The notes beneath the pieces were generated by a model. The model saw only the letters and a program-made list of their open reading frames with translations. It was not told where the DNA came from and searched no databases. Of a DNA stretch of 64,000 bases, positions 25,731 through 35,792 are shown in pieces. The DNA is from Lewinellaceae bacterium (GTDB lineage Bacteria > Bacteroidota > Bacteroidia > Chitinophagales > Saprospiraceae): the NCBI GenBank assembly GCA_020636355.1, contig JACJYB010000001.1, forward strand, positions 372,001 to 436,000, read 5' to 3'. The translations under genes were made by a program, and so were the position numbers. Positions within the stretch are counted from its first letter, which is position 1; every line of letters begins with the position of its first letter.

Positions 25731-26240
25731 ATGGCAAAAAAAGTATTGATCGGACTACTTGCGATATTGGTTATTATCCAATTTTTCCGTCCGGAGCGCA
25801 ACCTGTCCGGTGATGAAACCTACGGGCTGGAAACAAAATACACGGTACCTGCCGAAGTAAAAAGCCTGCTTAAAGGGGCATGTAATGATTGTCACAGCAA
25901 TTACACGAAGTATCCCTGGTATGCCAATGTTCAGCCGGTAGCCTGGTGGCTGGCCAACCATGTTAACAACGGAAAGCGGCACCTGAATTTTTCCAGCTTT
26001 ACCAATCGTCCCGTTGCCTATCAAAATCATAAACTCGAAGAAACGGCTGAAATGCTGGAGAAAAAGGAAATGCCTCTGGCTTCGTACACTTATCTGGGCT
26101 TGCATCCAGATGCTAAATTGTCGGATGCGCAACGACAAACGCTGATAGATTGGGCACATGCACAGATGGACCAGCTGAAGGCGCAATATCCGCCCGACAG
26201 TCTGGTGATGCGCAGGAGAACCCCGCCTCCGGGGCAATAA
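25731..26240 (+). CDS. Haem-binding domain protein (single CxxCH)
   Basis: 169 residues, intact. An N-terminal membrane helix (KVLIGLLAILVIIQFF) is followed by the haem-binding domain: EVKSLLKGACNDCHSNYTKY with the C-x-x-C-H c-type haem motif, then PWYANVQPVAWWLANHVNNG and KRHLNFSSF, and EMPLASYTYLGLHPDAKLSD. This order is that of the Haem_bd family of Bacteroidota and other bacteria, periplasmic proteins anchored by one helix and thought to be electron carriers or peroxidase-like. Haem attachment needs the periplasmic cytochrome c maturation system. A 164-base gap without a gene separates it from the BNR protein. Confidence 0.85.
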   Translation: MAKKVLIGLLAILVIIQFFRPERNLSGDETYGLETKYTVPAEVKSLLKGACNDCHSNYTKYPWYANVQPVAWWLANHVNNGKRHLNFSSFTNRPVAYQNHKLEETAEMLEKKEMPLASYTYLGLHPDAKLSDAQRQTLIDWAHAQMDQLKAQYPPDSLVMRRRTPPPGQ

Positions 26241-26404
26241 TCAACGAGTTGCAACAAGGCTTTATTTGAACAACACCTCCATCCGGGACTGGAAAAGTAT
26301 TAACATTTCTATAAGACTGTAGATCAGCGGTGAAGTGATCTAAAGATTCTATTTGTTGTACTTTTAATGTCATTAGCCAATTCGATTATTTAAAACGCTT
26401 CACA

Positions 26405-29400
26405 ATGAAAAAACTATGGATTTTGCTGCCCCTGGTAGCGCTGGTATTTGCCAGTACCTGGGCACAACGGCCTCGTTCGCGTGATGCTGCCTCGGCTCCG
26501 ATGCCGGAAAAAAAGGCACAATCAGCGATCAACGACCAGACCTTGTCAGGTCTAAAATGGCGCAACATTGGCCCTGCTTTTACTTCCGGTCGTATTGTCG
26601 ACCTGGCTATCCATCCGAATAACGATAATGTCTGGTATGTGGCGGTTGCTTCCGGCGGCGTGTGGAAAACCGAGAATGCCGGCGTCACGTTTACACCTAT
26701 CTTTGACCATGAAGCATCCTACTCGATCGGTTGCATCACCATCGACCCAAATAACCCGGACGTAATATGGGTCGGAACCGGCGAGAATGATGGTGGGCGT
26801 CATATTGGTTTCGGCGATGGCGTTTACCGCAGTACGGACGGTGGGAATACCTGGAAAAACATGGGACTTAAAGCGTCCGAACACATCGCCAAGATCATCG
26901 TTCATCCAAATAATTCCAATAAGATCTGGGTCGCTTCACAGGGGCCGTTATGGAGCTCTGGTGGCGAACGGGGACTATATATGTCTGAAGACGGCGGTGC
27001 AACCTGGACCAAGACGCTGGGCGACGATGCCTTTACCGGTGTAACGGATCTGGTCATGGATCCACGTGATCCGGACCGGTTGTATGCGGCCACCTGGCAG
27101 CACCAGCGTACCATCGCCTCCTTTATGAGCGGGGGACCTGAGTCTGCTATCCACTTAAGTACGGATGGTGGGAAGACCTGGACCAAGTTAACCAACGGAT
27201 TGCCGAAAGGGAACATGGGTAAGATTTGTCTGGCGATTTCTCCTCAAAATCCGGATGTCATCTATACCGACATCGAGCTCGATCGTCGGACGGGTGGTTT
27301 CTGGAGGTCCGATGACCGTGGCGCTTCCTGGAAGAAAATGTCTGATGCCGTTTCGGGAGGTACCGGACCGCATTATTACCAGGAACTCTATGCCAGCCCA
27401 CATGCTTTTGACCGGGTTTACCTGATGGATGTTCGCATCCAGGTTTCCGACGACGGCGGGAAGACTTTCCGTACGTTGAACGAGAGTGACAAACACTCCG
27501 ACAATCATGCCATGGCATTCCGCGCCGATGATCCGAACTATTTGCTGGTTGGATGCGACGGAGGTTTGTGGGAGAGCTTTGATCTTGCGAGTAACTGGAG
27601 ATTCTTTGGGAATTTGCCCATTACCCAATATTATAAAGTAGCGGTTGATAACAAAAAGCCTTTCTATCACGTATTCGGAGGTACCCAGGATAACGGTAGC
27701 CATGGCGGCCCTTCCCGCACAGATACCAGACAGGGAATCCGTAATGCGGACTGGTACATCACACTTGGTGCCGATGGCTATCAGTCAGCCACAGAACCGG
27801 GAAATCCAAACATCGGTTATGCCGAAACGCAGGAGGGTGGGATGCACCGCATTGACCGGATCACCGGAGAGCAAGTTTACATACAACCCCAGCCGGCTGC
27901 TGGTGAACCTTACGAACGTTTTAACTGGGATGCCCCCATTGTGGTCAGCAGTCACGATCCCGCCCGTTTGTATTTCGCTTCACAGCGCATGTGGCGTTCG
28001 AACGACCGCGGCGACAGCTGGACACCGATATCCGGAGACCTGACGAAAAATGAAAACCGTATGGAGCTGGAGATCATGGGTAAAAAACAGAGCTGGGATG
28101 CCCCCTGGGATGTGTTAGCCATGTCAAATTACAACACCATCGCATCCATTGCCGAATCTGCCGTAGATGGTAACATTCTGTATGCAGGGACCGATGATGG
28201 TATCATCCAGGCCACCCAGGACGGGGGCAAAACCTGGACACGCATCGAAGTTGGATCACTACCCGGCGTACCGGCAACGGCCTTTGTCAATGACATCAAA
28301 GCGGACTTATTCGATGCCAACACCGTATATGTTTGCCTTGATAATCATAAATACGGTGATTATCATCCCTACGTCGCCAAAAGTACGGATATGGGCAAAA
28401 CCTGGACTTCCCTGGTAAATAATCTGCCTGAACGCACACTTACCTGGAGATTGGTCCAGGATCCGGTTAAAAAAGAATTGCTGTTCCTGGCTACCGAATT
28501 CGGGATTTATTGTTCTCTGAACGGGGGTATGGAATGGGTCAGTCTGAAGGGTGGTTTGCCCACCATATCTTTCCGGGACCTGGTGATCCAGCCTGAAGAA
28601 AATGACCTGGTGGCAGCCTCATTCGGCCGTGGATTTTTCATCTTGGATGACTATAGCTTTCTGCGCGATCTGACTCCTGCTACCATGGATCAGGATGCTG
28701 CATTGTATACAGGCAGACCTGCCCTGTGGTATCGTCAGCGGTCGGTTGTGAATGATCAGGGAGCTACCCGGTATGAAGCACCAAATCCTGATTTTGGAGC
28801 GGTATTCACCTATTACCTGAAAGATGTTCCTTCAACCATGAAAGGCGATCGCCAGAAAGCAGAGAAAGATTTAGCCAAGGCAGGAAAGGACGTTGAGTTT
28901 CCGGGATGGGATAAGATTACCGCAGAGAAAAGGGAAGAAGGCGCCCAGTTGTGGTTTACCATTAAAGATGCTCAGGGCAACATCGTCCAACGCTTTTCCG
29001 AACGCCCAAAAAAAGGCATCAGCCGGGTTAATTGGGACCTGAGTATGTTATCGAAAAACCCGATACCCCTGGCACAACGCCGCGGCGCAGCCGGTGGGGG
29101 AGGTTTCTTCCGAAGAGGAGGAGGCATGATGGCCACTCCAGGAACTTACTCCGTCACCATGTCCATAGAGAAGGATGGTGAAATAAAGACCCTGGCCGGC
29201 CCGGAATCCTTCGAAGTTAAGGCACTCTGGGATGGTGCATTGCCACGTAAATCAGACGCCGAGATTAAGAAATTTGCGGAAGATATTGCACAGTTAATGG
29301 CTGATGTTACGAACACGGGCAACGATCTTGACCAAGCTAAAAACCGGATAATGGCCATGGAAACTGCCGCCGGAAGGACAGAAAAAGAGGTCCCGGGTAT

Positions 29401-29713
29401 CTACAAATCCATTTTTGATCTGAAGCAACAAATCCTGGACATGGACACCAAGTTCAATGCCAACGGTCCTCAGGAAGAGATCGGCGAGAAAATGGATCCG
29501 ACCATCCGTGAACGTATGTTCGTCGCATTCCGCGGTGGAATGACCACTTATGGTCCTACCGAAACCCATCTGCAAAGCATGCGCATCGCGCGGGAGGAAT
29601 TGACAGCATTCCAGGCTAAACTGAAAGATGTAATCAGTCAGGAAGCCGCGCTGGAAAAACAATTGATGGCAGCTGGGGCTCCGATGATAGAAGGGGCTAC
29701 GCAAAATCGTTAA
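26405..29713 (+). CDS. Large exported BNR/VPS10-type beta-propeller protein
   Basis: An intact 1102-residue protein with signal peptide (MKKLWILLPLVALVFASTWA). Most of the chain is Asp-box repeats: STDGGNTWK, SEDGGATWT, STDGGKTWT, SDDGGKTFR, SNDRGDSWT, TQDGGKTWT and STDMGKTWT, in two propellers as in sortilin/VPS10 or oligoxyloglucan-hydrolase-like proteins. The motif LKWRNIGPAFTSGRIVDLAI opening the first propeller is typical of this group. The C-terminal 200 residues are alpha-helical (KKFAEDIAQLMADVTNTGND, KSIFDLKQQILDMDTKFNAN) and follow a Gly/Arg-rich link. No T9SS sorting domain is seen, unlike the other BNR protein at 1297-3876, so it is probably periplasmic. Ligand or activity unknown. 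Confidence 0.85.
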   Translation: MKKLWILLPLVALVFASTWAQRPRSRDAASAPMPEKKAQSAINDQTLSGLKWRNIGPAFTSGRIVDLAIHPNNDNVWYVAVASGGVWKTENAGVTFTPIFDHEASYSIGCITIDPNNPDVIWVGTGENDGGRHIGFGDGVYRSTDGGNTWKNMGLKASEHIAKIIVHPNNSNKIWVASQGPLWSSGGERGLYMSEDGGATWTKTLGDDAFTGVTDLVMDPRDPDRLYAATWQHQRTIASFMSGGPESAIHLSTDGGKTWTKLTNGLPKGNMGKICLAISPQNPDVIYTDIELDRRTGGFWRSDDRGASWKKMSDAVSGGTGPHYYQELYASPHAFDRVYLMDVRIQVSDDGGKTFRTLNESDKHSDNHAMAFRADDPNYLLVGCDGGLWESFDLASNWRFFGNLPITQYYKVAVDNKKPFYHVFGGTQDNGSHGGPSRTDTRQGIRNADWYITLGADGYQSATEPGNPNIGYAETQEGGMHRIDRITGEQVYIQPQPAAGEPYERFNWDAPIVVSSHDPARLYFASQRMWRSNDRGDSWTPISGDLTKNENRMELEIMGKKQSWDAPWDVLAMSNYNTIASIAESAVDGNILYAGTDDGIIQATQDGGKTWTRIEVGSLPGVPATAFVNDIKADLFDANTVYVCLDNHKYGDYHPYVAKSTDMGKTWTSLVNNLPERTLTWRLVQDPVKKELLFLATEFGIYCSLNGGMEWVSLKGGLPTISFRDLVIQPEENDLVAASFGRGFFILDDYSFLRDLTPATMDQDAALYTGRPALWYRQRSVVNDQGATRYEAPNPDFGAVFTYYLKDVPSTMKGDRQKAEKDLAKAGKDVEFPGWDKITAEKREEGAQLWFTIKDAQGNIVQRFSERPKKGISRVNWDLSMLSKNPIPLAQRRGAAGGGGFFRRGGGMMATPGTYSVTMSIEKDGEIKTLAGPESFEVKALWDGALPRKSDAEIKKFAEDIAQLMADVTNTGNDLDQAKNRIMAMETAAGRTEKEVPGIYKSIFDLKQQILDMDTKFNANGPQEEIGEKMDPTIRERMFVAFRGGMTTYGPTETHLQSMRIAREELTAFQAKLKDVISQEAALEKQLMAAGAPMIEGATQNR

Positions 29714-29735
29714 GCGGAAATCTATTCCAAGCAAT

Positions 29736-29771
29736 AAAAGGAGATGTGAGTTAGCTTGCATCTCCTTTTTT
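29736..29771 (+). terminator. Rho-independent terminator of the BNR gene
   Basis: AAAAGGAGATG pairs with CATCTCCTTTT across a 12-base loop and runs into TTTTTT. It lies 23 bases after the stop. Confidence 0.9.
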
Positions 29772-29964
29772 GTTTCCCAGCGTATGGTGAATAGCCATTA
29801 AAGTAAAAGCATAGCGATTAAATCGCATCAGAAGCAAAAGTTATACGAGGAGAAAAGGCATATTTTAAACAAGCTGCCTTAGGCTGCCAGTGCAGGAAGA
29901 TTCCGGGTCCCTCTTCCTTACTGCTTTCCTAGAAGAATTCGGTTGAAAGGAATCGTTGTGAAGG

Positions 29965-32900
29965 CTATTTAAATCGGTTATAGATGGACTTCAGGCGAAT
30001 GGGTATTACGACCCCGCCCTGGATCACCGGATGCCAATAGCCCGGCCAGGCCAGTACCTGGGCTTGCAGTCGGAAGATCAGTCTGCCTTTTAGCTGATAT
30101 TGACTTTGTGCCTGAAGGTGCAGGTAAGGCTGTATGGATGCCCACGGGTTCGTCTCATTATCCAAGACCATGCTTGATCCTGCCCCGATCGATAGCTGAC
30201 TACTGACAGGCCCCCAATGGCTGTGAGCAAGCCGTAAGGATTGACTCAATGACAGAACACCGCCTACACTGGTCCAGAAGTTTGCTCGGTGGGATGCGAA
30301 TGGCTGGATTTGAGCTATCAATTGCGCCGACGTACCGGCGAAGTTTTGGTTCCAAATGCCAGAAATGGCGGTGAATACAGGAAGAGGCACGTTATTTTGC
30401 TCCTTGCCAGCCGCGGACACCTCCGATACGGACAGCCCAAAAGTTCCTTCCAGCGCAAAAGGGCAACCGGAATTTCTACCTCCAGCAAATTCGAAATACA
30501 CCCGGTTGCATCCCGGATACGAACCCGGTATTTACCGGCACCCAGATTAAAAATGGAAAACATTTCGAATGGAATGGAACCGTAGTAGCTATCGTTGATG
30601 AAGATTTGGTAAGGGAGTACTCCCTTGCTGGTCACGGCGATGGTCATGCTGCCGTCGGAAGACATAGGTCCGCTGGCAGGGATAATCGCAGTGGTAGCTA
30701 TGGCTAGTCCTACGCTGGGGATTAATTCAGCCGTGGTGGTATCGACACACGACGAATCGCCTTCAGCATACCGGACCCGCAGCGTGTATTTTCCAGGCAA
30801 TACAGTCATGTAATCGGATAAACGGACCGTATCAACCGGTACTAAAAATGAATTAATGGTATTGCCTAGCTTGACATCCAGTCTTAATAACTGGGTATCG
30901 GTGGACGTGAGCGCCAGGAGAATATCTCCTGTTTCCGGACAATCCGGTTGTACAACATCCATATCGTCAATGAAATGAGCCGGGGCGCTGGGAACCGATC
31001 GCTCGAAACTTTGCATACAACCCAACACATTACTGGTTATGGCTACCTGATAATTTCCTGCCGTCAGATTACTGGCGGTATTCGAGGTGTCCCCATTGCT
31101 CCAGGCGAAAGTATAACTCCCTTCGTTGGCAATAACAATATGAATGGAACCATTTGCACTTCCGCAGGTGGCGGGTAGGATCTCAAATTCGGGAGTCAGG
31201 CTGCAAGTCCCGGAGTAGACTTGTATGGTTACCAGACCGGTATCTTTTCTGCCGCAGGCATCCTGCACGATGTACATAAATTGGCCCTGACCGGAAAAGT
31301 TACCATGGGGATTGTAGGTAAATCCTCCACTCATCTCGATGCGTAGCGTGCCACCCTCAATGTTAAAAGCGGAAATGACCTTTAACCCGGATCCGGTATC
31401 GTTATCCAAAACATTGCCTGAGACGGGAGTCCTGAATGGAGTAGCAAGCGTATCCGGAGTCAATTGCATGACCGGCGTAGCATCGGGTACGCGTATTTCA
31501 AGTGTTTGGGCGCAATCCGTTGGGGATGCCGACTGATATGCCGTAAAGGTGTAAATTCCGGATGGTACCGGAAAGATTGCATCCAGATTGTAAGTGCCGG
31601 ATTTAAAGAGATGAGGGAAGCACCCATGGGGCCGGAGATTTGCAACAATACCGGGGCGTCTGAAGGTGACTCCAGGGTAAACCGGATATTTCCACCATCC
31701 TGACAGGTACCTGGAAAGGTAATGGTATCGGTGATAAAAGTGAAGCTTGAATCGGGGACAACCACCATGAAGGATCGGGGCAATCCTTGCCGAGAGGGTT
31801 GACGACCAGTTCATATTTGCCGCGTGGCAATTCGGAGAGTGCGGTGGCGGTTGACCCATTGGACCAGTAAAGGAATAGTCACCTTCCGGATAGACGGATG
31901 TTTGGATGGCTCCCAGGGCCATGCCACAAATGGTGGCCTGAACATCAAATTCAACTTCAAAATCACAGGGGTCCGAGATGACTTGGATCACACTTTCCTG
32001 TTGAGACGCTTGCCCACAGGCATCGATGACCTGGTAGGTGAACAGAAACTCACCGGTGCGGTCCGCCGGAGCGCTGTAACTAAAACTGCCATCTGTCTGC
32101 AGCAACAATACACCTGCCTCCGGCTGGGAAAAGTCTACGACCTTCAGGGCAAGGCCCTGGTCATTCCGAAGTACATTGCCCTGGTAGGTACTGCCGGTAA
32201 AGACGGTTATCACATCCCGGACGGTAGCTATGGGGGAGGAGGTATCTTCAACCTCCAATTCAAGTTCAACAACACAGTGCGCAGCATGCTCCAATCCATT
32301 AACCCGGATATGCCAGTTGCCTGGAAGTATATTGAACTGATCACCCAAATGAATGGGGCCTGGCTGGCGTACAATGCCGTGTTCACCATCAGGACCGGTA
32401 GCGACGATGGCAAGTGGAGAACTGTCCGGACCATCGATGTATAAGAAAATGTCTCCACCACTTCCCAGGCAGTTCGCCGGATTGACATCGTATTCCCGGA
32501 TATATGCTGCTTCGTTTTCAGGGATAGACACCGAGAAAGCCTGCGCACAACCGTTATCGTCGGTTACGGTTACTGTATAGCTTCCTGCCTTAACCTCGTC
32601 TACGCTGGATCCGGTACTTCCATTGGACCATTGATACGTGTAATCTCCTTCCGGAGTGATGTCGACTTTTGCTGATCCATCAAATCCGCCGCAGGAGGCG
32701 CCTGACAGTTCAAATTCAGCTTTAGTGTCGCAGGTGGGTTCATCGACTTCAAAACTGACTTTACCTTCGTCCTGGATGCCACAGGCGCCAAGGATGGTAT
32801 AATTTGCTGAGGTAGTGCCTGAAAATCCCGGAGAGGGGACAAAATTCATGCTCCCGTTAGGCTGGATGGTCAGTACTCCGCCGGCCGGCTGCTCATAGGA

Positions 32901-34373
32901 AAGCACACTTAAATTTTCTCCTTGGTCGTTGTCCAATACCTGACCATTGACAGGGGTGCCGAAAGGAGTGCTGTAGGTGTCATTGACCGCCTGGATGTCC
33001 GGTTTCTGAACGGTAACGGCAATGGTTCCGGTGGCTTGTTGGCCATATTTGTCTTCAATCAGAATTGAAATTGTGAAATCGGCAGCTTGTCCGAGATTGC
33101 TGATCTGAAGCGAACTCCCGTTGCGTCGAGCTGTATGGTGGCAAAATTTACCGGTGTTACTGATTTTATGAAAAGGCCTTCTCCTCGTCGTTTACCAATG
33201 GACTGACATTAGCCTCACCGTCACATGCCATGGTTACCGCATCATTGCGAACGACCAGCTTTGGGGTTGGCTTTGGGGTCGTTGAGGAGTCCCTGCTCAG
33301 CAGGATCGCTGCAGTAGCACCGCCCAATACGGCAGCCCTGCGGGACCCCAGATGATCCAGGGTTCCAGCTTATGCGGCTTCATGGAGGAACTGGTTAGAT
33401 CCAGGTGATTCCATGGGCTAACAACCGTGGTTTTGACATCCAGGGAGGGGTTGACAGCCGCAGGATCCGGCATTATTACTCCTGCTGCTTGTGCAACCGT
33501 TACAAATTGTTGCCAGATGACAGGCAGGGTCTTTTCCAGGGCTTGATCTCCTGCCATTTTCTCATCGGCCGGTAGGTCTCCGGCTTGCTCGCGCCACAGT
33601 TTGTTCATGCTTTTGGTAAAATCTTCCAGGGTATAAGCTTTCCCGGTGAGAGCTCCTATGGATAGCCAGATTGCATGTTGGGTGACACCCAGTCGTTCCG
33701 CCTCCGGCATGCCATGGTACGGAGTAACCAGACTGGAATTGGACTGCATGATTGGTACCTGGGCTTCAATCTGTTGGACCATCATTACAATCAATGCAGC
33801 AGATGACTTCGCATCGGCGTCAGGGTTGATCATGACGCCTATCTGCTGATGGTTATCCGGCCAGCAGATGGCGGGAGCTTCGGTATTGTTTTTGGGGTGC
33901 CCGAAAAGGACAGTGCTTCCCGATCCACTCCACTGAATGGTTTTACCCGGGGACCTGGTTGTAAAGTGGTAAGTGCGCTATCCGAGGCGGCTGAAACCAG
34001 GATCCAATCTGCGATGGACATAGCTATGCCTCCGGGCGCTGGGGCACGATGAACATCTGTACAATAGCCAAAGAGCGGAATGGATTGACCGTGTCCGGGC
34101 CGATGGTGGTGACATCGTCCAGAAATCCTACATAACTCTGGAAGCCCCGTAGGGCAGGAATGTAATAGGTTGCAGGTTGCAGTCTGACGGACTCCGGTGC
34201 TTCGTTTTTAATATAGAGGGTGGCGATGTGACCGGAAGATTGGCCGGTACCCAGGGCCAGTAGCAGTTCAGGAGCCTTACTTTTCGCTGCCGACTGCTGA
34301 GCCAGGAGAAAGGCAGGAAAAGAAGAAAAACAAACGCATGAATGAAATATTTGTGTTTCCTAACGATTCTCAC
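29965..34373 (-). CDS. Multidomain surface protein: thioester domain, cadherin-like and SprB repeats, barrel-like C-terminus; many frameshifts
   Basis: About 1,470 residues over at least six single-base losses. GTG 34373 is preferred because the -7 box (34404-34411) rules out the upstream TTG; a signal helix follows (FIHAFVFLLFLPFSWL). Next is a probable Cys-Gln thioester domain: GYCTDVHRAPAPGG (Cys codon 34061-34063) and, about 127 residues later, GVTQHAIWLSIG (Gln codon 33678-33680). A hydrophobic segment (AAVLGGATAAILLS) and then at least three modules follow, each a cadherin-like domain (for example VLDNDTGSGLKVISAF, NFSGQGQFMYIVQDACG) plus an SprB-type repeat (DYTYQWSNGSTGSS, KAGSYTVTVTDDNGCAQAF). 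The last about 165 residues look like alternating membrane beta-strands and lack a T9SS domain. Likely an outer-surface adhesin that could bind covalently; this is inference. Confidence 0.65.
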
Positions 34374-34403
34374 TTCGGTATCCTTTTTAGCGACACATGG
34401 CGT

Positions 34404-34411
34404 CAAATATA
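34404..34411 (-). promoter_or_regulatory. -7 element for the thioester-domain protein
   Basis: The minus strand reads TATATTTG, a full match to TAnnTTTG. The predicted start of transcription falls just downstream, between this box and the GTG at 34373. The TTG frame start at 34406 lies inside the box and is therefore unlikely. Confidence 0.5.
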
Positions 34412-34795
34412 CTTTAAATCAGGTCGTTTTGTATTAAAAATTTCTAAATGTTACGAAGATTAACAGACGGTGCTTGAATTGGCAATTGTCCCTTTATCTC
34501 ATCTGCCGGACAAGGATAATCCCGATTGATCCTCATCCTGTGCAGCGTCCGACTGAATAGACCCGGAAATTTGCTTCATAATGGAGTTGAGGACAGTTGG
34601 CGAACTGAATAGAAGGCATGGAAGTGACTGATTATCAAAGGATCAACGCACCGCAAATATTTATATTTAATTTTATCTTAATTCGTAAGCTATTTTTTAT
34701 CAGCTAATTAACTTTCATTTTTTGGTAATGCAGAATTAACACAGAGTTAATATACATCGTGCAATTTTATACCCGAATTTTTGATTAATCTCTAC
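34412..34795. other. Gene-free divergent intergenic region, 384 bases
   Basis: AT-rich, especially 34640-34795, where stretches such as TTATATTTAATTTTATC occur. It separates the divergent surface-protein and phosphoesterase genes and should hold both promoters. I see no coding signal, repeat or clear hairpin with T-run. Confidence 0.6.
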
Positions 34796-35671
34796 ATGAA
34801 AAGAAAGCTTGAAATCGCGGTTATTTCGGACGTGCATCTGGGCACTTACGGCAGCCATGCTCCGGAATTGATCCGCTACCTGAAGAGCATCGATCCGGGT
34901 ATCCTCATTCTTAATGGGGACATTATTGATATCTGGCAGTTCAATAAAAAGTACTTCCCCAAGTCACACATGCTGGTGATCAACACCTTGTTAAAAAAAG
35001 CCCTTAACGGTACTAAAATCTACTACCTGACTGGAAACCACGATGATGTACTGCGCCGTTTTGCTGATTTTACAACCGGTTCCATAAGCCTCCGTAATCA
35101 ATTGGAACTACACCTGAACGGCAAGAAACACCTGTTTTTCCATGGGGATGTTTTTGACGCTTCCGTCATGTATTCGCCCTGGCTGGCCAAATTGGGTGGG
35201 AAAGGCTATGACTTTCTGATCCGGATCAACCGGGTCATCAACCGGATCCGGCAACGTTTTGGATTGGCGAATCTGTCCTTCGCCCACCAGGTGAAGGCAC
35301 GGGTCAAGAAGGCTGTCAAATACATCCAGGACTTTGAGATGCTGGCCATCAATTACGGTGCGGATCGTGGCGTAGATACTGTCATCTGCGGACACATCCA
35401 CCAACCATCCATGCGTGAAGTCGAGGTTAGAGGCCGAAAGATCAACTACCTGAATTCCGGCGACTGGCTGGAAAACCTCACCGCCCTGGAATATTATGGT
35501 GGAGACTGGCATCTGTACCGCTACGACGACCTGGATTTTGACTACCTGGAACAAAACCAACCCGTAGAGGACGTCTTTGAACCTGATTATCAGGAAATGG
35601 AAAAACGCATGCAAACGAACATCCCGCAGCGGGTGATCCGAAGGTTGATGAGTCAGGCGGACGAGTCGTAA
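34796..35671 (+). CDS. UDP-2,3-diacylglucosamine diphosphatase-like metallophosphoesterase (LpxH-like)
   Basis: 291 residues from the ATG at 34796 (MKRKLEIAVISDVHLG); a TTG at 34781 in frame is less likely. The calcineurin-like core is complete: SDVHLGTYG (Asp-x-His), LILNGDIIDIWQF (Gly-Asp), YYLTGNHDDVLRRF (Gly-Asn-His-Asp), HLFFHGDVFDAS (second Gly-Asp) and VICGHIHQPSMREV (Gly-His-x-His). The mix of GDIIDIWQ and GHIHQP resembles LpxH-type UDP-diacylglucosamine hydrolases of lipid A synthesis, which cleave the pyrophosphate at the inner membrane. Many Bacteroidota carry more than one member, so the substrate is uncertain. Divergent from the surface-protein gene; no operon partner. Confidence 0.75.
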   Translation: MKRKLEIAVISDVHLGTYGSHAPELIRYLKSIDPGILILNGDIIDIWQFNKKYFPKSHMLVINTLLKKALNGTKIYYLTGNHDDVLRRFADFTTGSISLRNQLELHLNGKKHLFFHGDVFDASVMYSPWLAKLGGKGYDFLIRINRVINRIRQRFGLANLSFAHQVKARVKKAVKYIQDFEMLAINYGADRGVDTVICGHIHQPSMREVEVRGRKINYLNSGDWLENLTALEYYGGDWHLYRYDDLDFDYLEQNQPVEDVFEPDYQEMEKRMQTNIPQRVIRRLMSQADES

Positions 35672-35792
35672 TGGGTTGGATCGCTACTGCCTAGTTTATA
35701 GACGGTGATGAGGATCAAATGGATTTTTACCGGGCATCGCCAGCATCACGCTGGTAGTATGCAGCGATGCGTGAAGTGGTTATGAGCTACGC

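Noticed and set aside
31824..32444. 206-residue open frame on the plus strand
   Set aside because: Antisense to the SprB/cadherin-like repeat region; the repeats are clear on the minus strand.
35672..35792. Terminator between the convergent phosphoesterase and PhoX-like genes
   Set aside because: A CCAGC/GCTGG hairpin is present but it is not followed by a T run on either strand.
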